NCBI GenBank assembly: GCA_964638795.1
Contig: CAZXAX010000067.1
Span: 1 to 8,204, forward strand
Source: CAIYHK01 sp964638795
Lineage (GTDB): Bacteria > Actinomycetota > Acidimicrobiia > Acidimicrobiales > Ilumatobacteraceae
DNA: 8,204 bases
Direction of reading: 5' to 3'
Below, one piece after another: positions 1 to 6,038 of this stretch. A program made the position numbers and the translations under genes. Each line of letters begins with the position of its first letter. The first letter of the stretch is position 1. Under the pieces are notes generated by a model. That model had not been told where the DNA came from and searched no databases. It was given only the letters and a program-made list of their open reading frames with translations.

Positions 1-2
1 TG

Positions 3-101
3 CGCGATGCGCAGTTCAATCTGGAAACTACAGCCAACTTCTCAATGCCAGGTCCGAAGGTCCTCGGCTACATGTATTCGGGACGGGCCGTAAAAAGCTG
101 A
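3..101 (+). CDS. C-terminal end of an unrecognised protein (partial)
   Basis: The frame starting at base 3 is open from the window edge to a TGA at 99-101 and gives 32 residues ending in PKVLGYMYSGRAVKS. The other two plus frames also reach stops soon (88-90 or inside the tRNA), so the choice rests on the natural-looking composition and on codons that mostly end in G or C. If real, this is the tail of a plus-strand gene lying to the left. It converges on the minus-strand operon and stops 10 nt before the tRNA 3' end. I do not recognise the family from 32 residues. A chance open frame at the contig edge cannot be excluded. Confidence 0.4.
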   Translation, partial: RDAQFNLETTANFSMPGPKVLGYMYSGRAVKS

Positions 102-111
102 TCCCTCGCGG

Positions 112-198
112 TGGTGTCGAAGGGGGGACTTGAACCCCCATGCCCTTTCGGGCGCCAGCCCCTCAAGCTGGTGCGTCTGCCTATTTCGCCACTTCGAC
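112..198 (-). tRNA. tRNA-Leu (anticodon GAG), CCA encoded
   Basis: On the minus strand the acceptor arms GTCGAAG (198-192) and CTTCGAC (122-116) pair perfectly. They are followed by discriminator A (115) and a templated CCA (114-112). The D-arm stem is GCG/CGC. The anticodon stem CCAGC/GCTGG closes the loop TTGAGGG, with anticodon GAG at 164-162, which reads CUC and CUU leucine codons. A long variable arm GCCC-GAAA-GGGC marks a class II tRNA, and the T-arm is GGGGG-TTCAAGT-CCCCC. The length is 84 nt plus CCA, normal for tRNA-Leu. It lies 28 nt downstream of secG in the same direction, so it may be cut from the end of the glycolysis-secG transcript; I see no separate promoter in the 28 nt. A TTTTT run (minus strand, 96-92) follows but has no convincing hairpin of its own. 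Confidence 0.96.
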
Positions 199-226
199 GT
201 GGATTCAAAAGCCTAGTCGTAGGTCG

Positions 227-466
227 TTAGACCGCCAACAGGAAGCCAAGCGCGATAACCGTAAAGATCCAGATCAGTGCAAACACTGTGGTGATTCGAT
301 TGAGATTCTTCTCGGCCGCAGCGGAACCGAGTGCAGCTCCGCCTCCGCCGCCAAACATGTCAGAGAGACCGCCACCGCGCCCGCTGTGCAACAAAATGCC
401 CACAATCATCGCCAACATGGATACGACGTTTAGGACTAGAGCCAGGTACTTAACGATGTCACGCAC
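227..466 (-). CDS. secG: Preprotein translocase subunit SecG
   Basis: SecG is the small auxiliary subunit of the SecYEG channel in the cytoplasmic membrane and helps SecA-driven protein export. The 79-residue product has the family architecture: a first membrane helix (about residues 5-27), the signature cytosolic loop LLHSGRGGGLSDMFGGG (about 25-41), and a second helix (about 58-79). The start is GTG at 466. No other ATG, GTG or TTG lies between the preceding gene's stop and this codon, and the later Met codons would cut into helix 1. No clear Shine-Dalgarno sequence precedes it, so initiation may depend on coupling to the upstream lipoprotein gene, 39 nt away. Position after tpiA is typical of actinobacteria, although here another gene intervenes. 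tRNA-Leu follows. Confidence 0.94.
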   Translation of the reverse strand: MRDIVKYLALVLNVVSMLAMIVGILLHSGRGGGLSDMFGGGGGAALGSAAAEKNLNRITTVFALIWIFTVIALGFLLAV

Positions 467-487
467 GGTTTGAAAGGCTATCAGCCA

Positions 488-499
488 GCCCCGAAGGGC
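488..499 (-). other. Short UUCG-loop hairpin between lipoprotein gene and secG
   Basis: In the minus-strand transcript, GCCC-UUCG-GGGC forms a 4-bp stem closed by the very stable cUUCGg tetraloop. It begins just after the lipoprotein stop codon and 21 nt before the secG GTG. No U-tract follows, so it is not an intrinsic terminator. It may protect or process the mRNA between the two genes. The stem is short and could be chance in GC-rich sequence. Confidence 0.3.
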
Positions 500-505
500 G
501 CCGAG

Positions 506-2188
506 TCAACTCGGCCGACGGCTCACTCGCTCCCATTGAATGGCCCCTACGGGCGTTTGAACCAAGTCCTCCAAGGCTTTCGGGTCATACACGTAGTTTC
601 CTGAATACCAGGTGATTGGAAGGTAACCGGTTGTGTCATTCAATAGCCGACTTTCGGCTTGCTGAAGCAGAGACTCGCGTTCCGCAGCATCCGCAACAAC
701 CAACGCCTTGTTCGCCAGTTCGTCAAAGATCGTGTCCGAATAGAGCCCTAGATTTCCGTTGCCAATCGTTTCGGAGGAAAAAAGTTCGTACAAGGCTGTT
801 GACGCATCTGGATACACCCACAGTTTTCCAGCACGGCAAATTTGTTCACAGCCAGTCGAATACAGGTTGCTGAAGTAAACATCATTCGATTGGGGATCCA
901 GCACCGTAATGATGCCAATTGCGCTGAGATCCTCTTGCATCAAAGCAACAACTTCCTCTTGGCCAGCATTGGCGTTAAAGGAAATCTTCAATGGCTCAGT
1001 CAGTGAATTTCCTTGATCTTTCCACTCCTGCAATAGACGTTTTGCCTGATCCAAATCCTTATTGGTGTAGAGGCTCTCGTCAGGCTTGTATCCGGCCAAG
1101 CCGGGCGGTATCAGACCAGTGGCAACCATGCGATTACCTGCATACACAACTTCGTTAATCCGATCACGATCAATTGCCAGACTGATCGCTTGACGCAATT
1201 TGAGGTTGTCCTCACCGCCAACTTTCGAATCATTCCAACCAAATACAAAGTGATTTGATCCGTACAACAGGTCATCCACTACTGCGTACTCGGAGGCCAT
1301 CTCGGCATACTGTCCCACTGGCACGCGAGCGATATGGCAATCGCCATTTTCAAATGCCGCGAATGCCGCCGCCTCATCAATCCATGCACGAAAAGTTACT
1401 GACTGCAGAATCGGATCCGATTCACCGTAAACATTGCCAGCCCACTGCGGATTTGGCACCAAGGTGACTCCGATTTCATCGGCGGCTTCCGCCATCATGT
1501 AGGGACCGTTTCCAATCATCACACCTGTTGACCAAGATTTTTGATCCGTAAGTTTTGCGACTTCAAGTGCTGGCACTGGCGAAAACACTGGATGGGTGAC
1601 CATGGCAGGAAACTCCGGCGACGGAGTGACCAAATTGACCGTCAGCATCATTGTTTGATCATCAGCTACGACCCCACTCATCGTGGTGCCTGTTCCACTT
1701 TGCAATTCTGAATATCCCGTGATTATCGAAAATAGATACGAATAAGTCGCCTCGAGACTTGGCGAGGCGGCACGGTTCCATGCAGCAGCAAAGCTCGACG
1801 GCAAAACAGGATCGCCGTTCGAGAATTTCAGACCATCACGCACATGGAAAGACCACGAGGTTAGGTCGGCGTTAGATGACCACTCGTCAGCCACTAAGGG
1901 CTTCAAAACAGGGTTTAGAGGGTCCGAAAAATCGTATTCAACTAATCCATCAAACATCGCTCGTGCAACTTGACCCGAATCAAAGTCGCCCGCCAGTGCC
2001 GGATCGATGCTCGATTCAAGACCGATCAGCGCAGCACAGTCCACAAGATCTGTCGGTGCGGCGGGAACAGTTGTCGTTGATGCAGTCGTAGTGGTTGCAT
2101 CTCCTGATCCACCACCACATGCGCCCAACAGGAAAAATCCACATACCGCTGACGCAATGCCTCTACGAATAGATGGTTTAACGAACAT
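506..2188 (-). CDS. ABC-type extracellular solute-binding lipoprotein, family 5 (peptide/opine/nickel type)
   Basis: This is probably the outer-face ligand-binding component of an ABC importer; family members bind oligopeptides, nickel chelates, opines or other small solutes. Starting at ATG 2188, the 560-residue product has a basic n-region (KPSIRR), a hydrophobic stretch and a lipobox LLGAC with acylated Cys24. A flexible Gly/Thr/Ala linker (about 25-48) follows, then an SBP_bac_5 domain to the C-terminus. Family hallmarks are FDGLVEYD (near 80), IGNGPYM, LRQAISLAIDRDRINEVVY and ATGLIPPGLAGY. Extra cysteines (in VDCAAL, NGDCHI, STGCEQIC) could form disulfides. ATG 2188 is preferred because it gives a compact signal peptide and lies 1 nt after the tpiA stop, with GGTGG as a ribosome-binding site. 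ATG 2200 or starts up to 2257 would only add residues overlapping tpiA. No permease or ATPase gene is visible, so the ligand is unknown. Confidence 0.92.
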   Translation of the reverse strand: MFVKPSIRRGIASAVCGFFLLGACGGGSGDATTTTASTTTVPAAPTDLVDCAALIGLESSIDPALAGDFDSGQVARAMFDGLVEYDFSDPLNPVLKPLVADEWSSNADLTSWSFHVRDGLKFSNGDPVLPSSFAAAWNRAASPSLEATYSYLFSIITGYSELQSGTGTTMSGVVADDQTMMLTVNLVTPSPEFPAMVTHPVFSPVPALEVAKLTDQKSWSTGVMIGNGPYMMAEAADEIGVTLVPNPQWAGNVYGESDPILQSVTFRAWIDEAAAFAAFENGDCHIARVPVGQYAEMASEYAVVDDLLYGSNHFVFGWNDSKVGGEDNLKLRQAISLAIDRDRINEVVYAGNRMVATGLIPPGLAGYKPDESLYTNKDLDQAKRLLQEWKDQGNSLTEPLKISFNANAGQEEVVALMQEDLSAIGIITVLDPQSNDVYFSNLYSTGCEQICRAGKLWVYPDASTALYELFSSETIGNGNLGLYSDTIFDELANKALVVADAAERESLLQQAESRLLNDTTGYLPITWYSGNYVYDPKALEDLVQTPVGAIQWERVSRRPS

Positions 2189-2189
2189 C

Positions 2190-2978
2190 TCAGCCACCAT
2201 GCAGACGGAATTGAACAATACGGGCGAATTCATCAGCGTCCAGACTGGCTCCGCCAACTAGAGCGCCATCGATGTCTGGCTTTGCCATGAGCTCAGCAAT
2301 GTTTCCAGCTTTCACCGACCCGCCATACTGAATTCGAACGAGATCGGCCACGCCTTTGTTGTGCAACTTTGCTATTTCGCTACGTATGGCTCCACATACC
2401 TCTTGAGCATCTTCAGAGGTTGCCGTTGCCCCGGTTCCGATTGCCCAAATTGGTTCGTAGGCAATTACAAGACTTTCGATCTGGCTCGCTTTTAATCCCA
2501 CAAGTGCACTGCGAATCTGACCCAGCACTTTCTCAAGAGTCCCGCCGGCTTCGCGCTCCGCGAGGGTTTCACCACAGCAGACAATCGGCGTCATTGAATT
2601 TTTAATGATCGCATGAATTTTCTTTGAGATGATTTCATCAGACTCACCAAACAGCTCACGTCGTTCACTGTGGCCAACGATCACGTACTTGACATTTAAC
2701 TTCCCTAGAAACGCTGGCGAGACCTCCCCAGTGAAGGCGCCTTTGTCCTCAAAATGACAATGCTGCGCCCCAAGGATCATTCGTAACTGATCTGCGTCTA
2801 TGAGGGTCTGCACTGAGCGAAGGTCTGTAAATGGTGGGTGCAGTGTGACATCAACGGCTTCATAGTCATCCTTGGAAATCAAGTAGGCCAGTTTCTGCAC
2901 CAGTTGAATCGCCTCAAAATGATTCTGATTCATCTTCCAATTTCCAGAAATTATTGGACGACGCTGATTAACGGACAT
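2190..2978 (-). CDS. tpiA: Triosephosphate isomerase
   Basis: TpiA interconverts dihydroxyacetone phosphate and glyceraldehyde 3-phosphate in cytosolic glycolysis/gluconeogenesis. The 262-residue product is a full-length TIM barrel. Substrate-binding residues are N13 and K15 in SGNWKMN. The catalytic electrophile is H103 in IVGHSERRELFGE, and the catalytic base is E175 in AYEPIWAIGTG, whose 176-183 portion is the mobile loop 6. The phosphate-binding QYGGSVKAGN lies at 217-226, and DGALVGGASL closes the barrel. The ATG lies inside the last codons of pgk (11-nt overlap) and has a GAGAGGGG ribosome-binding site 6 nt upstream. The stop is 1 nt before the preferred lipoprotein start, so tpiA is translationally coupled on both sides. 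All catalytic residues are present. Confidence 0.97.
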   Translation of the reverse strand: MSVNQRRPIISGNWKMNQNHFEAIQLVQKLAYLISKDDYEAVDVTLHPPFTDLRSVQTLIDADQLRMILGAQHCHFEDKGAFTGEVSPAFLGKLNVKYVIVGHSERRELFGESDEIISKKIHAIIKNSMTPIVCCGETLAEREAGGTLEKVLGQIRSALVGLKASQIESLVIAYEPIWAIGTGATATSEDAQEVCGAIRSEIAKLHNKGVADLVRIQYGGSVKAGNIAELMAKPDIDGALVGGASLDADEFARIVQFRLHGG

Positions 2979-4089
2979 TTGGTGCCCCTCTCAAGGCTGC
3001 AAGACCCGGAAGATCACCGAGTTCAAGTAGTTCCAACGAAGCTCCACCACCAGTGGATACGTGGTCGACATCATCGTCCAGTTTGAACTGCGCAAGCGCC
3101 GCCGCCGAATCGCCACCACCAACAACGGTGAAGGCCTTTGTATCGGCCATTGCCTGCGCGACAGTCATTGTGCCTGCAGCAAATCGCTCATCTTCAAACA
3201 TTCCCATCGGACCATTCCAAAAAACCATTCGCGCACCAAGGATTACGTCAGCAAATTCCGCCGCCGAACCAGGACCGATGTCCAAACCTTTGGCGCCATC
3301 AGGTAGACGAACTCCAAATGTTGCAAATCGCCCATTGGCATCAAGGCCCACGATGTCGGATGGCAAATGAATTGTTTTGGGGCCCTCAAGCAAGCGTCGA
3401 CAAGTGTCAATCTGATCTGGCTCACACAGGGAATCACCAATTGGGAAACCCTGAGCTGCGAGGAAAGTGAAACACATCCCACCGCCTATCGCCAAGGCAT
3501 CTACCGTTTCCAAGAGGGCTTCGATTACACCTAGTTTGTCGCTCACTTTGCTTCCGCCCAGCACAGCAACAAAAGGATGCTTTGGAGAATCTCGCAATTG
3601 ACCGAGCACTTCCACTTCTTTTTGCAAAAGTCGTCCTGCAGCCGATGGCAGTGTTTTTGGTGGGCCGACAATGGATGCGTGCGCACGGTGAGCTGCACCG
3701 AAGGCATCGTCAACATACATGTCGACACCAGCAATCAGCTCGTTGACGAAATCTGAATCATTGGCTTCTTCCCCCGGGTTAAATCGAAGGTTTTCGAGAA
3801 GCGCAACCCCTGGCGCCAAAGTACTCAGGATGGCTCTGACCGGCTCCATTGAGTATTTAGGTTCGGGCTTTCCTTTCGGTCGACCCAGATGGCTCGCACA
3901 TACGACCCGCGCTCCGCGCTCTGTCAACCAATTAATAGTCGGCAATGCCGCACGAATGCGGAAATCATCCGTCACCACTCTTGCTTCATCAGGCCCGGAC
4001 ATCGGGACATTGAAGTCCGTCCTAACCAAAACCACTTTTCCATTGACATCGCCCAAGTCCTCAAGCGACGGAACACGAGCAATGGTCAT
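2968..4089 (-). CDS. pgk: Phosphoglycerate kinase (short form)
   Basis: PGK transfers phosphate from 1,3-bisphosphoglycerate to ADP, the first ATP-yielding step of glycolysis. Motifs in order: VRTDFNVP (about 22-29), HLGRPKG (67-73), ENLRFNPGEEAN (99-110), YVDDAFGAAHRAHAS (125-139), LGGSKVSDKLG (177-187), IGGGM (201-205), FWNGPMGMFED (290-300), VGGGDSA (323-329) and STGGGASLELL (345-355). ATG 4089 is chosen because it gives the normal PGK N-terminus (SLEDLGDVNGKVVLVR) and sits 4 nt after the gap stop. The open frame continues upstream to 4155, but only within the end of gap. At 373 residues it is shorter than the usual ~390-400. The shortfall is visible between KYSMEPVRAILSTL and APGVALLENLRF, where about 20 residues of the N-domain are absent. 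Active-site motifs are intact, so I expect an active enzyme. The stop overlaps the tpiA start. Confidence 0.96.
   Translation of the reverse strand: MTIARVPSLEDLGDVNGKVVLVRTDFNVPMSGPDEARVVTDDFRIRAALPTINWLTERGARVVCASHLGRPKGKPEPKYSMEPVRAILSTLAPGVALLENLRFNPGEEANDSDFVNELIAGVDMYVDDAFGAAHRAHASIVGPPKTLPSAAGRLLQKEVEVLGQLRDSPKHPFVAVLGGSKVSDKLGVIEALLETVDALAIGGGMCFTFLAAQGFPIGDSLCEPDQIDTCRRLLEGPKTIHLPSDIVGLDANGRFATFGVRLPDGAKGLDIGPGSAAEFADVILGARMVFWNGPMGMFEDERFAAGTMTVAQAMADTKAFTVVGGGDSAAALAQFKLDDDVDHVSTGGGASLELLELGDLPGLAALRGAPNVR
2985..2992 (-). promoter_or_regulatory. Ribosome-binding site of tpiA
   Basis: GAGAGGGG on the minus strand, 6 nt before the tpiA ATG, contains a GAGG anti-Shine-Dalgarno match. 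It lies inside the last pgk codons. The 10-mer TTGAGAGGGG (2994-2985) recurs exactly in front of gap (5114-5105), at the same distance from the start codon. Confidence 0.7.
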
Positions 4090-4093
4090 AAAA

Positions 4094-5098
4094 CTATTTG
4101 GACTTACCCACGTGGAGGGTGAGATCAACCAATCGATTTGAGTAACCCCACTCATTGTCGTACCAGCCGAGAACCTTCACCAAAGATCCCATGCTCATTG
4201 TTAGGTCGCTGTCAAAAATGCACGAGTGAGGGTTCGTGACGATGTCCGAGGAAACTATCGGCGCAGTGCAGTATTCAAGCACGCCCTTTAATGGACCCGA
4301 TGCCGCCGCGCTAAAGGCAGCATTGATTTCTTCCACGCTGGCTGGTTTCTTCAAGTTCGCCACCAGGTCGGTGATGGACCCGGTCGGAACTGGCACTCGA
4401 AGTGATGTGCCGTCAAGACGACCCTTCATTTCGGTCATTACGAGACTCGTTGCTCGGGCCGCACCTGTGCTGGTTGGAACAATATTGATAGCTGCTGCAC
4501 GAGCGCGTCGAAGATCGCTGTGAGGCCCATCCACTAATGACTGGTCTCCCGTATAGGCATGAATTGTGGTCATCAAACCGTTTTCAACGCCAAAAGCATC
4601 ATCAAGCACTTTGACCAGTGGTACAAAACAGTTGGTGGTACACGAGGCGTTAGAAATCACTTTGTGCTTTGCCGGATCGTAATCACCGTGGTTGATCCCG
4701 TATACAAATGTCGCATCAGCGCCATTAGATGGTGCAGAAACAATCACCAGCGGCGCACCACCTTCAAGATGCTGTGCGGCTTTCTCACGATCAGTAAAGA
4801 TGCCCGTCGATTCGATTACGAGGTCCACCCCAAGCTTGCCCCATGGCAGCGCTTTTGGGTCACGCTCTTGAAGCACAGTGAGAACTTTGCCGTCAATGCT
4901 GATGCCACCATCTACAGCTTTGATGTCGTAGGGCAAGATCCCAAGTACGGAGTCATACTTCAACAAATGAGCCATGGTTGACAGTGACCCCAAATCGTTG
5001 ACAGCCACAATCTCGATATCGGCATTCGAAGCTTTTACTGCTCGGAAAAAGTTGCGTCCGATACGGCCAAACCCATTGATGCCAACACGCACTGTCAT
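4094..5098 (-). CDS. gap: NAD-dependent glyceraldehyde-3-phosphate dehydrogenase
   Basis: GAPDH oxidises glyceraldehyde 3-phosphate with inorganic phosphate to 1,3-bisphosphoglycerate, the substrate of the next gene, pgk. The 334-residue product (normal length) has the Rossmann motif INGFGRIGRN (7-16) and NAD-favouring N34-D35-L36. ESTGIF lies at 96-101. The catalytic C153 is in SNASCTTNC and the activating H180 is in TIHAYTGDQ. VDGPHSDLRRARAAA follows, and WYDNEWGYSNR lies near the C-terminus. The intact D35/L36 and DGP pattern fits the catabolic NAD enzyme rather than the NADP type. An in-frame TTG at 5104 is rejected as start because it directly abuts the Shine-Dalgarno. ATG 5098 gives the family N-terminus MTVRVGINGFG with ideal 6-nt spacing. 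The gene follows a structured 73-nt spacer after rapZ and ends 4 nt before pgk. Confidence 0.97.
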   Translation of the reverse strand: MTVRVGINGFGRIGRNFFRAVKASNADIEIVAVNDLGSLSTMAHLLKYDSVLGILPYDIKAVDGGISIDGKVLTVLQERDPKALPWGKLGVDLVIESTGIFTDREKAAQHLEGGAPLVIVSAPSNGADATFVYGINHGDYDPAKHKVISNASCTTNCFVPLVKVLDDAFGVENGLMTTIHAYTGDQSLVDGPHSDLRRARAAAINIVPTSTGAARATSLVMTEMKGRLDGTSLRVPVPTGSITDLVANLKKPASVEEINAAFSAAASGPLKGVLEYCTAPIVSSDIVTNPHSCIFDSDLTMSMGSLVKVLGWYDNEWGYSNRLVDLTLHVGKSK

Positions 5099-5104
5099 GT
5101 GCAA

Positions 5105-5112
5105 CCCCTCTC
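5105..5112 (-). promoter_or_regulatory. Ribosome-binding site of gap
   Basis: GAGAGGGG on the minus strand lies 6 nt before ATG 5098 and settles the gap start in favour of this ATG over TTG 5104. It is identical in sequence and spacing to the tpiA site. A second GAGAGGG (5140-5134) lies inside the upstream hairpins and serves no convincing gene. Confidence 0.75.
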
Positions 5113-5118
5113 AATCTT

Positions 5119-5193
5119 GAGCCCCACACAGGGCCCTCTCGGCGCACCGAGACTCCACTTGCGCAAAAACCCTAGTTTGCGCCGAGCTCTCGG
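5119..5193 (-). promoter_or_regulatory. Structured rapZ–gap leader with tandem inverted repeats
   Basis: Three inverted repeats are packed between the end of rapZ and the gap ribosome-binding site. IR1 (5161-5182) is GCGCAAA/TTTGCGC with an 8-nt loop that holds the rapZ stop codon. IR2 (5137-5152) is TCTCGG/CCGAGA with a 4-nt loop. IR3 (5119-5136) is GGGCCC/GGGCTC with a 6-nt loop and one G-U pair, and it directly abuts IR2. A competing 9-bp perfect pairing exists between 5138-5146 and 5178-5186 (CTCGGCGCA with TGCGCCGAG), which would break both IR1 and IR2. No U-tract follows any hairpin on the minus strand, so a classic intrinsic terminator is unlikely. An attenuator-like, processing or mRNA-stability role for the glycolytic cistrons is an inference. 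Confidence 0.5.
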
Positions 5194-6029
5194 TGTGTCA
5201 CACGAACCCGCCAGCCCTGTGACCGCAGCCACATCGCATATTGGTTCACAATGGCCACAGATCGGTGGCGACCCCCAGTACATCCCACCCCAATAGACAG
5301 GTAGGCCTTGCCTTCGGCTTCAAACGCCGGCAGGAGCAGATCGGACATTGAGTACAAGCGAATCAAAAACTCCGATGCGAGTTCATTTTTCAGTACATAT
5401 TCACTGACTGCGTCCTCATTGCCGGTCAATGGTCGAAGTTCATCCACCCAGTGCGGATTCGGCAAAAACCGAACATCAAACACCATGTCAACGTCAATTG
5501 GCACACCCTGCTTGAACCCAAAGGATGAAAGCGATATCTGCAGACCACGCCGCTCTTCGTCAGCGGAAAATGTTTCAGCCAAACGTGATTTCAACTGATG
5601 AATATTCATCCCCGTTGTATTGATCACAATATCGGCCATGTCACGTACGGGTTCGAGCATCGCTCGTTCTCGCTCGATCAGAGATGAGATGGTCCCCGAA
5701 CCATCGTCCAACGGGTGCCGGCGTCGGGTTTCGGCATACCGTTTGACCAGATCGCCAGTAGCGGCGTCCAGAAACAGGAGCCGAACATTGTTCCCTGAGT
5801 TTCGAAGATCCGTGATTGCATCGTTCAAGCCCGTTGCGTCATCACTCACACCGACCACGAGTCCGATTTGATGCAGTTTTCCGCCCTGCACAGATGCAAG
5901 CTCAGCGACTTTCGGCACCAACTCAAGCGGCAGATTGTCGATAATGAACCAACCCATGTCCTCAAGGTTGTCTGCGGCATGGGAACGACCCGCACCGGAC
6001 AATCCAGTGATAACAAGAATGTCGGTCAT
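5172..6029 (-). CDS. rapZ: RapZ-family nucleotide-binding protein (YvcJ/RapZ)
   Basis: RapZ is a P-loop protein. In Escherichia coli it acts as an RNA-binding adaptor that senses glucosamine-6-phosphate and directs RNase E to the small RNA GlmZ. Its role in actinobacteria is not settled. The 285-residue product is full length. It has Walker A GLSGAGRS (9-16), DNLP (31-34), a LLFLDA segment with RYAETRRRHPL in the N-domain, the family block FGFKQGVPIDVDMVFDVRFLPNPHW, ELRPLTG, and the C-terminal GCTGGRHRSV (249-258). The Walker A lysine is Arg15, which is common in actinobacterial members. The start gives the expected MTDILVITGLSGAG N-terminus and lies 9 nt after the inferred methyltransferase stop. 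Usually yvcK and whiA follow; here gap follows directly. Confidence 0.95.
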   Translation of the reverse strand: MTDILVITGLSGAGRSHAADNLEDMGWFIIDNLPLELVPKVAELASVQGGKLHQIGLVVGVSDDATGLNDAITDLRNSGNNVRLLFLDAATGDLVKRYAETRRRHPLDDGSGTISSLIERERAMLEPVRDMADIVINTTGMNIHQLKSRLAETFSADEERRGLQISLSSFGFKQGVPIDVDMVFDVRFLPNPHWVDELRPLTGNEDAVSEYVLKNELASEFLIRLYSMSDLLLPAFEAEGKAYLSIGVGCTGGRHRSVAIVNQYAMWLRSQGWRVRVTHRELGAN

Positions 6030-6038
6030 AAACCGAGG

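Noticed and set aside
91..111. Intrinsic terminator after the tRNA (TTTTT on the minus strand at 96-92)
   Set aside because: I find no stable hairpin directly upstream of the T-run other than the tRNA itself.
2190..2257. Upstream starts of the lipoprotein gene (codons back to 2257)
   Set aside because: They lie inside tpiA and add a stretch before the compact lipoprotein signal peptide that begins at ATG 2188.
4090..4155. N-terminal extension of PGK back to 4155
   Set aside because: The extra 22 codons lie within the gap coding end and extend beyond the usual PGK N-terminus. ATG 4089, after the gap stop, matches the family.
4236..4523. Plus-strand open frames antisense to gap, and similar ones opposite pgk, rapZ, uvrC and the lipoprotein gene
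   Set aside because: They mirror well-conserved genes on the other strand, lack convincing start signals or domains, and are explained by codon bias.
4953..5147. A 64-codon minus-strand frame starting just after a second GAGAGGG (5140-5134) and running into gap in another frame
   Set aside because: It overlaps the conserved N-terminus of gap, has unnatural composition with many Trp and Arg residues, and would disrupt nothing if absent. I treat it as a shadow of gap and its leader.
5169..5193. Possible promoter for gap: TAGGGT as a -10 at the rapZ stop codon
   Set aside because: No -35-like hexamer lies at suitable spacing; the nearest GTGACA is 21 nt upstream. The TAGGGT is also part of the IR1 loop and the rapZ stop. 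Too weak to list as a feature.
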